This document shows positions 45,360 to 53,113 of a stretch of DNA of 64,000 bases, one piece after another. The notes beneath the pieces are model-generated. The model saw only the letters and a program-made list of their open reading frames with translations, searched no databases and was not told the origin of the DNA. Every line of letters starts with the position of its first letter. The stretch's first letter is position 1. The position numbers were made by a program, and so were the translations under genes. Origin of the DNA: Bacteroidota bacterium (lineage in GTDB: Bacteria; Bacteroidota; Ignavibacteria; Ignavibacteriales; Melioribacteraceae); assembly GCA_023397505.1 (NCBI GenBank), contig JAEWUC010000008.1, positions 620,001 through 684,000 on the forward strand, given 5' to 3'.

Positions 45360-45824
45360 ATGAAAACAAATGCTGTTAGAATTTTGGAATCAAACAATAT
45401 TCTACATTCAACTATTAGTTATGAATTTAATGAAGAAGAAATTGATGCAGTTTCGGTTGCAAATAAAATCGGTTTGAATCCCGAAACTGTTTTTAAAACT
45501 TTGGCAGCGCGAAACGAAAAAAACGAATTGAATGTTTTTGTAATTCCCGGCAGCTACGAACTTGATTTAAAAAAAGCAGCGCGGGCAAGTAATTCAAAAA
45601 AAATTGAAATGATAAAGGTGAAAGAATTACTGCCGCTTACAGGGTATATTCGCGGCGGGTGCTCGCCGATTGGAATGAAAAAACTTTATCCGACTTATAT
45701 AGACGAATCCGCCCAATTATTCGATGAAATTTATATTAGCGCAGGGATGAGAGGGATGCAGGTTAAATTATCTCCCCACGATTTGGTAAAAGTAATTTAC
45801 GGTACTTTTGCGGATTTAATATAA
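45360..45824 (+). CDS. ybaK: Cys-tRNA(Pro) deacylase, YbaK family
   Basis: The 154-aa trans-editing protein hydrolyses Cys-tRNA(Pro) mischarged by prolyl-tRNA synthetase (proS is in this window at 59395). Recognisable family elements: DAVSVANKIGLNPETVFKTL, the conserved Lys region KKAARAS and GYIRGGCSPIGMKK (active-site glycine-rich loop). Length is normal. The gene follows prc by 54 bp in the same direction. Confidence 0.92.
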   Translation: MKTNAVRILESNNILHSTISYEFNEEEIDAVSVANKIGLNPETVFKTLAARNEKNELNVFVIPGSYELDLKKAARASNSKKIEMIKVKELLPLTGYIRGGCSPIGMKKLYPTYIDESAQLFDEIYISAGMRGMQVKLSPHDLVKVIYGTFADLI

Positions 45825-45946
45825 ATTCGATCTTCCACTGATTAACTGAAATTACGCATAATTTTAGATGGGATTGTCATACAAATGAAATGCATTACCT
45901 CGTAAATGCTGAGTAGGAGAATAGTCGATTTCAAAAAAAGTCTGAA

Positions 45947-46064
45947 GTCATTCCGTGCTTTGCCAAAGGCATCCCTTCGGGAGACACGGAATCCAGAAAA
46001 TTTAATTTAGATTCCGGTTTCTCGCCTCGCTTACGCGAGAGCGAAGCGGGTCGCCGGAATGACA
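45947..46064. repeat. GTCATTCCG...GGAATGAC dispersed repeat, copy 2
   Basis: The outer arms GTCATTCCG (45947-45955) and CGGAATGAC (46055-46063) pair. Inside are CCGTG/CACGG and CTCGC...GCGAG-type hairpins. It is a longer, diverged relative of the repeat at 14251-14341. It sits in the 391-bp gap between ybaK and the 54-aa gene; the rest of that gap is unremarkable. Confidence 0.65.
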
Positions 46065-46215
46065 AACTAAAGAATAACATGCTTATATATCTTTTGGCGA
46101 AACTTTAGTAATTGGTAAATAATTCACTAAAAATGCATGTTTTTAGTTGAATTTGGGGTTTGTCCGCTTCAAGTATTTTTCATAAATTTGCACACAAAAT
46201 TTACGGAGAATTAAA

Positions 46216-46380
46216 ATGGCTAAACAACAATCATTCGGCGATAAAGCTAAAAAGAAATCGCAGCAAAGCGGCATTAACATAAAAGTTATTAAAACCGTAA
46301 AATCTGCGACAGGCAGTTATAAATTTCAAGAAAAATTTATTAAACTGGACGATGTAAGCAAGGTTACAACGCTTAAATAA
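46216..46380 (+). CDS. 54-aa basic protein, DUF4295/ribosomal protein bL38-like
   Basis: ATG at 46216 with GGAG ten bases upstream; stop at 46380, followed at once by a textbook terminator, so this short gene looks real. The product starts MAKQQSFGDKAKKKSQQSG and then has IKVIKTVKSATGSYKF and EKFIKLDDV, rich in Lys. This resembles the ~50-aa DUF4295 family, identified as ribosomal protein bL38 in the Flavobacterium johnsoniae ribosome. There it is encoded with rpmB and rpmG, which are not adjacent here. The family assignment rests on my reading of the KVIKxVKS...GxYxFxE pattern. Confidence 0.6.
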   Translation: MAKQQSFGDKAKKKSQQSGINIKVIKTVKSATGSYKFQEKFIKLDDVSKVTTLK

Positions 46381-46385
46381 AACAA

Positions 46386-46410
46386 AACCACCGCTCAACG
46401 GTGGTTTTTT
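46386..46410 (+). terminator. Intrinsic terminator of the bL38-like gene
   Basis: AACCACCG (46386-46393) pairs with CGGTGGTT (46399-46406) around CTCAA, followed by a T-run to 46410. Confidence 0.9.
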
Positions 46411-46592
46411 GTTTCAATTATATATCGAAAAAATTTTCCCCTGTCTGGTTTTTCTCCCTGAATTTATTATCTTGTAAAAAATCATCATACCGTTATAAGA
46501 AATATTCTAATCCGCTTAATAAAAATCTCGCGGTTATTCAGTTTCTAAATAGCACTCGTATCTATTAATTAATAAAGTAGAAGGAGGAAATC

Positions 46593-47930
46593 ATGGGTGT
46601 TTACAAAAGCTACTCCCTTCGAAATTTCGATCAAATTCAGCAGTTGAAAGATATTTCCAAATCCGAAAAAAGAGCAATCGAAATTGTCGGCAGCGTTCTG
46701 CCTTTTAAAACAAATAATTATGTAATAGAAAATTTGATTGATTGGGGAAATATTCCAAATGACCCGATCTATACTTTAACATTTCCGCGCAAAGAAATGT
46801 TAATGCCTCGTCATTTTGAAAAAATGGAAAGTGTAATTAACTCCGGTGTTGAGAAAGAGATAATTGATAATGCGGCATATAATATTCGTCTTGAGTTGAA
46901 CCCGCATCCCGCCGGTCAGCATTACAACGTACCTTCAGTTAACGGGATAGAACTTACGGGAGTGCAGCATAAATACAAACAAACATTATTGTTTTTCCCG
47001 AGCCAGGGACAAACCTGCCACGCATACTGCACTTTTTGTTTCCGGTGGCCGCAGTTTGTAGGTATGAACGAATTGAAATTTGCGATGAAGGAAACAGAAC
47101 TGCTTGTTGAATATTTAAAACAGCACCGCGAAGTAACGGATGTTTTGTTCACCGGCGGCGACCCGATGATAATGAAAACCAAATTACTGGAAAATTATAT
47201 CGAACCTCTTTTAGACGATGATCTTTACAACGTTCAAACTATACGCATCGGCACAAAAGCATTGGGTTATTGGCCGTACCGTTTTACGCGGGATGAAGAT
47301 GCAGATGATTTAATCCGTCTTTTCGATAAGATTGTAAAGAAGGGAAAAAACCTTGCAATAATGGCCCACTTTAATCACCCGGTTGAATTATCAACCGAAG
47401 AAGTTAAGAAAGCAATACTAAGAATCAGGTCGACGGGCGCGCAGATTAGAACGCAATCGCCGGTGATGAAACATATAAACGATAAACCCGGATTATGGGC
47501 GGAGATGTGGCGCAAGCAGGTTAACCTTAATTGTATTCCTTATTATATGTTTGTTGCACGCGATACGGGCGCACAGCAATTCTTCGGCGTTACTCTTGTT
47601 GAAGCGTGGAATATTTTTAGAAACGCATATCAAAATGTAAGCGGAGTTTGCAGAACCGTACGCGGACCGAGTATGAGCACAACCCCCGGCAAGATACAGG
47701 TGCTTGGTGTAAGTGAAGTAAATAATGAAAAAGTTTTTGTTATGAGGTTTTTGCAGGGCAGGGATCCTGATTGGGTTGCGCGCCCGTTTTTTGCAAAGTA
47801 TGACGAAAAAGCTATTTGGCTTGATGAATTAAAACCGGCTTTCGGAGAAAGTAAATTCTTCTTTGAAGAAGAACTTGAAAATATTTTCAATGAACACGTT
47901 TACGACGACGAAAGCGAGAATTTTGAATAA
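46593..47930 (+). CDS. KamA-family radical SAM protein (lysine 2,3-aminomutase-like)
   Basis: The 445-aa enzyme has AAGGAGGAA before the ATG. The radical SAM cluster motif is CHAYCTFC (Cys142, Cys146, Cys149), followed by the SAM-binding GGDP (FTGGDPMIM). Canonical lysine 2,3-aminomutases have CRYC with Arg-rich sequence after it. Here it is FCFRWPQF, and the C-terminal zinc cysteines are not evident, so the substrate may differ from lysine. No ablB-type acetyltransferase or beta-lysine gene is adjacent. It is the last core gene before the accessory region and ends in a terminator. Confidence 0.85.
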   Translation: MGVYKSYSLRNFDQIQQLKDISKSEKRAIEIVGSVLPFKTNNYVIENLIDWGNIPNDPIYTLTFPRKEMLMPRHFEKMESVINSGVEKEIIDNAAYNIRLELNPHPAGQHYNVPSVNGIELTGVQHKYKQTLLFFPSQGQTCHAYCTFCFRWPQFVGMNELKFAMKETELLVEYLKQHREVTDVLFTGGDPMIMKTKLLENYIEPLLDDDLYNVQTIRIGTKALGYWPYRFTRDEDADDLIRLFDKIVKKGKNLAIMAHFNHPVELSTEEVKKAILRIRSTGAQIRTQSPVMKHINDKPGLWAEMWRKQVNLNCIPYYMFVARDTGAQQFFGVTLVEAWNIFRNAYQNVSGVCRTVRGPSMSTTPGKIQVLGVSEVNNEKVFVMRFLQGRDPDWVARPFFAKYDEKAIWLDELKPAFGESKFFFEEELENIFNEHVYDDESENFE

Positions 47931-48018
47931 TACACGACATGAATATTAATCTATTATGTTGAAAACAAATATTTGTATTTACTGCTATAAAAAGTCCGTG
48001 TAAGTTTTTTTATATGCT

Positions 48019-48053
48019 AACCCGGGTAATAATTTTTTTATACCGGGTTTTTT
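48019..48053 (+). terminator. Intrinsic terminator of the KamA-family gene
   Basis: AACCCGG (48019-48025) pairs with CCGGGTT (48043-48049), followed by TTTTTT. It also marks the start of the 21-bp periodic array. Confidence 0.75.
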
Positions 48054-48505
48054 ATTGTTGTCCGCAAGTAAAAGAAAATATTTTGCCGATAAAAATATTT
48101 TCTGCCGGTATAAAAGAAATTTATTACCGTAAAAATGTTTTTTATTTGCGTATAAAATATTTTAAAAGCAGTAAAAGAATTTGTTATATGCAATAAAAAG
48201 TTTTTGTTAAGGCAGTTTGAGAATTTATACCTGCCTAAAAGTTTTAAACACCTCACTTTAAGATTTCTATACGCAAAATCCGGCCGGTTTTCGGCAATAA
48301 AAAAATGTTTTTTGCATATAAATCCCGGGATTTTGCCTAAAAGAATTTTTAAACCGCGGAAAAAAGATTTTTATTTGCGGAAAAATGTTTTTTATGGGCG
48401 GAAAACTTTAAAATATCCGCAATAAAAAGTTTTTTATTTACGGTTTTTAAATTGAATAATGCAGATTTTAGCCGAAAAACAGCTTTTTGAGGCTGCCGGG
48501 GTTTG
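48043..48505. repeat. ~22 degenerate units with a 21-bp period
   Basis: A GC/CC/CG dinucleotide followed by an A-tract and then a T-tract recurs at about 48043, 48064, 48085, 48104, 48127, 48148, 48168, 48190, 48212, 48233, 48252, 48273, 48294, 48314, 48335, 48356, 48377, 48398, 48419, 48441, 48461, 48482 and 48505. The mean step is 21.0 bp. The best units are GCGGAAAAATGTTTTTTAT (48377) and CCGTAAAAATGTTTTTTATT (48127). 21 bp equals two helical turns, so the DNA is likely curved. It is also seven codons: both strands show heptad-like translations (YLRKNVF), but stops interrupt the frames. Confidence 0.75.
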
Positions 48506-48702
48506 CTGCACAACAGACGGTTCCCTCGGCAAAGACATGATTTGTAAATTAAGTATAATCACTTTTCTTTCCGCAAGCCGACGGTAAATAAAGTTATTGA
48601 ATAGATAGACTATATATTTTAATTTGCAACCGGGCAAACTGCAGGGCATGATTTTTTTTAATAAATTAATTTTTACATGCGGGAAAAACAGTAGTTATAT
48701 TG
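48505..48702. repeat. ~195-bp direct repeat, copy 1
   Basis: Nearly 90% identical by eye to 49546-49741, with a perfect block of about 60 bp (48568-48628 against 49611-49671). It ends at GTTATAT (48694-48700), as copy 2 ends at GTTAGCT. The two copies bracket the reverse-strand toxin-antitoxin pair. Confidence 0.8.
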
Positions 48703-49011
48703 CTAAAGAAGTGTTTTATAATTTCTTGCACCGTGAAGGATTCGGTGAATAAATATTGTTCTTTCTTCTATTGTATAGAATACGATATAATTTTGAATTA
48801 TTATATATCTGTATCCGAGATTTTTGATGTCTTCATCTCTGGGTATTCTTCCGATCATCGGATTCTCGGATAAGAGTTCAACGTTCTTTTCAATTTTGTC
48901 AGCGATTGAATTTGCTGCAATCGGATTATCGGCTGCTATAAATGATATTATTTCTGTTAAATCTTCTTCGGCAATTCGGAGAAGTCTAATTTGATATTTA
49001 TCTGTCGGCAT
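48703..49011 (-). CDS. ParE/RelE-family toxin
   Basis: The 102-aa product has the RelE/ParE fold signature: RLLRIAEEDLTEIISFIAADNP at the start, LLSENPMIGRIPRDEDI in the middle, and IFIHRILHGARNYKTLL at the end. Toxins of this superfamily block DNA gyrase (ParE) or cleave ribosome-bound mRNA (RelE); which applies is not clear. It overlaps its antitoxin gene by 14 bp. The pair is reversed relative to the other genes of the array and framed by 195-bp direct repeats. Confidence 0.9.
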   Translation of the reverse strand: MPTDKYQIRLLRIAEEDLTEIISFIAADNPIAANSIADKIEKNVELLSENPMIGRIPRDEDIKNLGYRYIIIQNYIVFYTIEERTIFIHRILHGARNYKTLL

Positions 49012-49270
49012 TTATAGAATTCCTAATATCATTCATAACTTGTTTAAGAGTTCGGCCTTTATCGCCTTCAGCTTTTTGATTTTGTGCAACAGAAAGCTTG
49101 CTAAGTAAATCAAGTTTTAATTGCAGCTTTGAATAATGAGCCATCGACATAACAACCAAATCTCCTTCACCGTTCTTAGTTATAAATATCGGCTCGTTTG
49201 AGTTATTTGCAAGTTCTGAAATTTGGTTTGATTTATTTCTTAAATCAGATATTGGTTTTATAATAGGCAT
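48998..49270 (-). CDS. Phd/YefM-family antitoxin
   Basis: A 90-aa protein with the Phd/YefM N-terminal DNA-binding fold (PISDLRNKSNQISELANNSNEPIFITKNGEGDLVVMSMAHYSKL). The variable C-terminal tail neutralises the toxin encoded immediately downstream. As is usual, the antitoxin gene comes first and probably autoregulates the operon. TATAATT upstream (reverse strand, near 49303) is a possible -10. Confidence 0.9.
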   Translation of the reverse strand: MPIIKPISDLRNKSNQISELANNSNEPIFITKNGEGDLVVMSMAHYSKLQLKLDLLSKLSVAQNQKAEGDKGRTLKQVMNDIRNSINADR

Positions 49271-49476
49271 TATATGATCCCTTGTTTGTTCGTGTCGAAA
49301 TTATATCATTATTCTGATAGTTTCAACGGAAATATGAAATGCAATACAACAAGAAAATCAACCGGGCGCCGTTTTCAACAGTGGCATTTGTTTTTAAGTA
49401 TAGTGATAAATAAAACATTGTTGTTAAGCATTGTACAAATAAATTAAGTTGTTGTAACCGGTTTGTTCATTGAAAG

Positions 49477-49510
49477 GTACAAAACGGTTGCTATATTATT
49501 GTCGTTGTAC
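49477..49510. promoter_or_regulatory. Orphan phd-promoter-like inverted repeat
   Basis: GTACAA (49477-49482) and TTGTAC (49505-49510) bracket GGTTGCTATATTATTGTCGT. This resembles the promoter/operator of the phd gene at 53114 (GGGGGCTATATTGTAGTCGT). No toxin-antitoxin gene follows on the forward strand here. The remainder of 49271-49545 shows nothing recognisable. Confidence 0.35.
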
Positions 49511-49545
49511 ATTTAACAGGTATTCTTTTCCGGGCTGCGGGGGAG

Positions 49546-49741
49546 GTGCGGCACAACAGCCGGTTTCCTCGGCAAAAACATTATTTATAGATTAAGCATA
49601 ATCGTTTTCCTTTCCGCAAGCCGACGGTAAATAAAGTTATTGAATAGATAGACTATATATTTTAATTTGCAGCCGGGCAAACCGCAGGGCATGATTTTTT
49701 AAATAAATTAATTTGTACATGCGGGAGAAATAGTTGTTAGC
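49546..49741. repeat. ~195-bp direct repeat, copy 2
   Basis: Second copy of the repeat at 48505-48702, offset by 1043 bp. It ends in GTTGTTAGCT, a plausible GTTRRRY-type cassette boundary (GTTAGCT, 49736-49742), 26 bp before the TPR-HEPN gene. Confidence 0.8.
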
Positions 49742-49767
49742 TGGATACACAAAAAGAATTTAAGATT

Positions 49768-52161
49768 ATGAAAAAAGAAGACTATGATCTTGCTTGGAAA
49801 TATCTAGATGAAAGAGATTACGATGAAGCTCAAAAAATTTGTGATGAATTGTTATCTCAAAACAAAAATGATTACAAAGCTAATTATATAAGTGGGCATA
49901 TCGCCCTTGAACAAAATAATCATAAAGAAGCTTTAAGATTGTTTTTAATATCAGAAAAACACGCTCAAAATGAGAATTTATTAGGTTTTATTAAGTATTG
50001 GATTGGTAATATATATAACACTCGACAATATAAAAAGATTGAGGAATTTTACGATAAAGAAAAAGCAATATCATACTTCAAAGACTCTATGAAATATCCA
50101 TTCTACCCAACAAGTGTAATTAACAGCTTAGTAGACTATGAAGATGAAATTTCGAAAAAGATTGAACTATATGATATTGGAATAAATAAATTTCCTGACA
50201 ATCCCGAATTCTATCTAAAAAAATCATACATCTACAACAATAGAATTAAAGACATACCAAAATATTATGAGATATTGCAAATTGGTCTGGATAAAACTAA
50301 TTCAAATTCAATTAAATATTTACTTGGTGAATATCATTATAACAGAGCTGATTTTAATTCAGCCCTAGATTTCTTTAAAGAAATACTTAATAATGATAAA
50401 AGAAAAAGAGTTTCTTTTGCAATGAATATTGCAATTGCAAACTGCTATTATAAATTAGAAGACTATGCCAAAGCAAGAGAGCATTACAAAAGATCGGAAG
50501 AATTTGCCGAAGGATCAGAATTTATCTACTCGCTCATCGGACAGATTATGTCCATTTTCATTGAAGAACCGAATACAAATTTCAGTAACTACTTTGATAG
50601 GATAATTTTTGCTGATGATATTTTCGAATTCTACTATGAATTTATCATGTTTTGGATTGATGATCACCATGATCTTCAATTAGCTTTCGACGCAAAAAAT
50701 GTACTTAGCACCCTAACTAAAATTACCAATAAATCATTTTCTGAGATACAAAAGAACAAATATCTTTTACTTAAGTGTATCGTTTTAATAGCATGTGAAA
50801 GATATCGTGAACTTGTACTTAATTTAAGAAAATTGGTTGATAATCTTAATTATGATTGGATAGAAAAAAAACTCTCAAATGAATATTATAATTACTTAGA
50901 ACAAACTATCCAAAATAATGGAAGTTTATTACAATTTATATCATATCTTAAATCTGATTTGGCAAAGCATCCAAGACTCAGAATATTTTTAATCCAGAAC
51001 AGTATGGGTTATATAATCGACAAACTTCATTCTGAGAAATATTATAAAGAAGTAGTTGATTTATACAATGTTTTTGAAAGTAAAGAACTAGATATAATAA
51101 ATAAATGGTTTGATTTTGCATATTCATTAAAGGATCAGAATCATGCAGAAAAGGCTCAACATGCTTACGAAATAGAAATTAAGAATAATCCCAAGTCTTC
51201 CGCGGCTTTAAATAATCTAGGCGTAATTTTTGAAGAGAATGGTGATTTAGAAAAAGCCGTGTTTTACTTTGAAAAAGCTAGATCAATCAATCAAAATGAG
51301 GAGTTGTATAAAAGAAATTTAACAAGAGTCACACAATTATTAAGTGAAAAAGAAACGAAGGATAGAATCTTCAAAGATGCATTAGATAAATTAAAATACG
51401 AAACAGACTATGCAATTGAAAAATTAAATAATCTAATTAGTGCCGCTAAAAAAGATGAAACTTATCATTCTGGTGAATTACCCATTCCTTCTTGGAAATT
51501 TGCTCAGTTGATAAGTGCCAATTCTCAAATTGCAAATTCATTGAAAGATCAGTGGCTCAATAAAGGTTATATTTTTGATACTGGCGAAAGAGACGAATAC
51601 AGAGTAAAAATCTATTCAATAAATCCTTTACTCGAAGAACACTTGCTTGAAATTAAAAAAAGAAGGCTTGATGATTCTTGGATAAGAGGCATCTCTGAAT
51701 TAACTATTGATAAATTGGAAGAACTAAACTATTTCGACTCTTTAAAGAGACTTTCAAAAATAAAAAAGAAATATTCCGAAATTGTGATTCGAGATTATAA
51801 AGAATTAGTCTCAAATTATATTATTGGGAATGATAAATCTGTTGTTGTCTTGGCTGGCTCAATCATTGAGTCCCTTCTGCTTTACTTCTTAGAAAAAAAA
51901 TCGATAACAACTATAACGATTCAAAGAAAAACACAAACAATGAATAAAAATATTTATGAATGCGATTTAGTGGACTTAATAGACTATATAGAATCGAATA
52001 AATTATTTGGGAAAGACTTTTATCACTTAACAAATCTATCTCGTATTTACAGGAACTACATTCATCCTGGCAGAGAATTAAGAGAGAAGGAAGAGTTAAA
52101 TACAAACAAGGCACAATTATGTTTTATTAGTTGCGTTGAAATAATTAAATCAATGACGTAG
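49768..52161 (+). CDS. TPR-repeat protein with C-terminal HEPN-like domain
   Basis: The 797-aa soluble protein starts with TPR-like helical pairs (residues ~1-330 and again ~420-530, for example SSAALNNLGVIFEENGDLEKAVFYFEKA). A possible winged-helix-like segment lies at about 570-630. The C-terminal domain (about 690-797) has SVVVLAGSIIESLLLYFLEKK and SRIYRNYIHPGRELR. R759-x6-H766 fits the R-x4-6-H motif of HEPN ribonucleases/toxins. Such domains occur in defence, abortive infection and RNA-targeting systems. It is much larger than a normal integron cassette gene. A defence role is inferred from domain and setting only. Confidence 0.7.
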   Translation: MKKEDYDLAWKYLDERDYDEAQKICDELLSQNKNDYKANYISGHIALEQNNHKEALRLFLISEKHAQNENLLGFIKYWIGNIYNTRQYKKIEEFYDKEKAISYFKDSMKYPFYPTSVINSLVDYEDEISKKIELYDIGINKFPDNPEFYLKKSYIYNNRIKDIPKYYEILQIGLDKTNSNSIKYLLGEYHYNRADFNSALDFFKEILNNDKRKRVSFAMNIAIANCYYKLEDYAKAREHYKRSEEFAEGSEFIYSLIGQIMSIFIEEPNTNFSNYFDRIIFADDIFEFYYEFIMFWIDDHHDLQLAFDAKNVLSTLTKITNKSFSEIQKNKYLLLKCIVLIACERYRELVLNLRKLVDNLNYDWIEKKLSNEYYNYLEQTIQNNGSLLQFISYLKSDLAKHPRLRIFLIQNSMGYIIDKLHSEKYYKEVVDLYNVFESKELDIINKWFDFAYSLKDQNHAEKAQHAYEIEIKNNPKSSAALNNLGVIFEENGDLEKAVFYFEKARSINQNEELYKRNLTRVTQLLSEKETKDRIFKDALDKLKYETDYAIEKLNNLISAAKKDETYHSGELPIPSWKFAQLISANSQIANSLKDQWLNKGYIFDTGERDEYRVKIYSINPLLEEHLLEIKKRRLDDSWIRGISELTIDKLEELNYFDSLKRLSKIKKKYSEIVIRDYKELVSNYIIGNDKSVVVLAGSIIESLLLYFLEKKSITTITIQRKTQTMNKNIYECDLVDLIDYIESNKLFGKDFYHLTNLSRIYRNYIHPGRELREKEELNTNKAQLCFISCVEIIKSMT

Positions 52162-52170
52162 CAATATCCA

Positions 52171-52283
52171 GTTAACCAGTTTTCCAAGCCAACCGCTTTA
52201 AACGTTACGCTATTGTGCAATTAGTAAGTTACATTGTAAATGTTAGTTGCTCTGTGCGGCGGCTTAAAAACATGCCGTTATAC
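52171..52283 (+). mobile_element. attC-like site A (after TPR-HEPN gene)
   Basis: GTTAAC (52171-52176) and CAAGCCAACCGC (52185-52196) on the left; GTGCGGCGGCTTAAAAAC (from 52254), CATGCC and GTTATAC (52277-52283) on the right. AAGCC-AA-CCGC pairs with GCGGCGGCTT apart from one mismatch and one extra base, as expected for attC L''/L' boxes. Length 113 bp. Confidence 0.5.
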
Positions 52284-52344
52284 ACAATAAAAAAAATAAA
52301 TATTAGATCAGGAATAAAAATTACAATCAATTGAAAAGTGTTTT

Positions 52345-52845
52345 ATGAATGATTTGATGCATCAATTTTTATTTGCAATCTTTATTGGAATTGGCTCAAC
52401 TCTTACATTTGATAGTTGGGCATTGTTTCTTAAAGTTGTATTTAACATTACCCCTTCAAACATATGCTTGGTAGGACGTTGGCTCAGATATATGCCGGAA
52501 GGAAGATTTAAGCATACAAATATTACTTCTTCGCCCGGCAAAAGCGGGGAATGTATTGTTGGATGGATAGCTCATTACATATTCGGAATCTCATTTGCAA
52601 TAATTTTCATTTTATTAGTTGGAGACAACTGGATTCGGAATCCAAAGATTATTCCGGCAATAATATTTGGGGTAGCGACAGTTTTTGCCCCGTTTTGTAT
52701 TATGCAACCTTCATTTGGTTTTGGATTAGCCGCCTCAAAAGCATCAAATCCAAAACAAGCTAGAATACGAACTTTAATGAATCATACTGCATTTGGTATA
52801 GGTCTTTACCTTTTCGCATTATTGGTAAATTTAATTAGAATGTGA
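52345..52845 (+). CDS. DUF2938 membrane protein
   Basis: A 166-aa integral membrane protein with four hydrophobic segments (about 6-28, 72-92, 99-120, 142-164). Family features: GIGSTLTFDSWALFLK at the start, the GRWLRYMPEGRFKH loop, GECIVGWIAHYIFGI and a late NHTAFGIGLYLFAL. The role of DUF2938 is unknown. It is the sole gene between two attC-like sites. Confidence 0.85.
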   Translation: MNDLMHQFLFAIFIGIGSTLTFDSWALFLKVVFNITPSNICLVGRWLRYMPEGRFKHTNITSSPGKSGECIVGWIAHYIFGISFAIIFILLVGDNWIRNPKIIPAIIFGVATVFAPFCIMQPSFGFGLAASKASNPKQARIRTLMNHTAFGIGLYLFALLVNLIRM

Positions 52846-52961
52846 GTCTTACTTTTAATAAACAGTAAAAATCAAAGAAAGTAATAGATATTTATTAAAA
52901 CACAATTTTATTTGTTGAATTGAAATAATTATTTAAAAATAATTTTATTGTGAGTATAATC

Positions 52962-53033
52962 TGCAAATCAAAGCAGCTGCCCGCCGCAGGCGGGATAAAT
53001 TCAGTGCGGCGGATAAAAAACATGCAGTTACGT
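52962..53033 (+). mobile_element. attC-like site B (after DUF2938 gene)
   Basis: ATCAAAGCAGCTGC (52967-52980) on the left; an internal hairpin CCCGCCGCAGGCGGG (52979-52993); GTGCGGCGG (53004-53012), AAAAAACATGC and GTTACGT (53027-53033) on the right. The 22 bases from 53004 are identical to those at 54639 (site E). A preceding TATAAT near 52955 could be a degraded R'' box. Confidence 0.5.
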
Positions 53034-53067
53034 GCTTTAGAGTTAACCGGGTGTTGATATTGAATAA

Positions 53068-53094
53068 GACTACTTTGGGGGCTATATTGTAGTC
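53068..53094 (+). promoter_or_regulatory. Promoter/operator of the second phd-relE pair
   Basis: GACTAC (53068-53073) and GTAGTC (53089-53094) form an inverted repeat around a TATATT (53083-53088) that could be the -10. Phd-type antitoxins bind such palindromes over their own promoter. Confidence 0.5.
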
Positions 53095-53113
53095 GTAAAA
53101 GAAAGGAAGTTAA

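Noticed and set aside
48014..48425. Three overlapping open frames of 60-73 codons on both strands in the 21-bp array
   Set aside because: Their length follows from the 21-bp (seven-codon) period; no ribosome binding sites, and composition is that of the repeat. Treated as a repeat array, with the heptad-coding alternative noted.
48043..48505. CRISPR array
   Set aside because: Units are 21 bp without conserved repeats alternating with unique spacers, and no cas genes are present.
49334..49447. A 37-codon forward ORF after the phd gene
   Set aside because: No ribosome binding site, no conserved feature, within a decayed-looking spacer.
49546..49741. Strict attC assignment for the 195-bp direct repeats
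   Set aside because: They end in GTTA boxes, but no convincing complementary left half could be found, so they are kept as direct repeats only.
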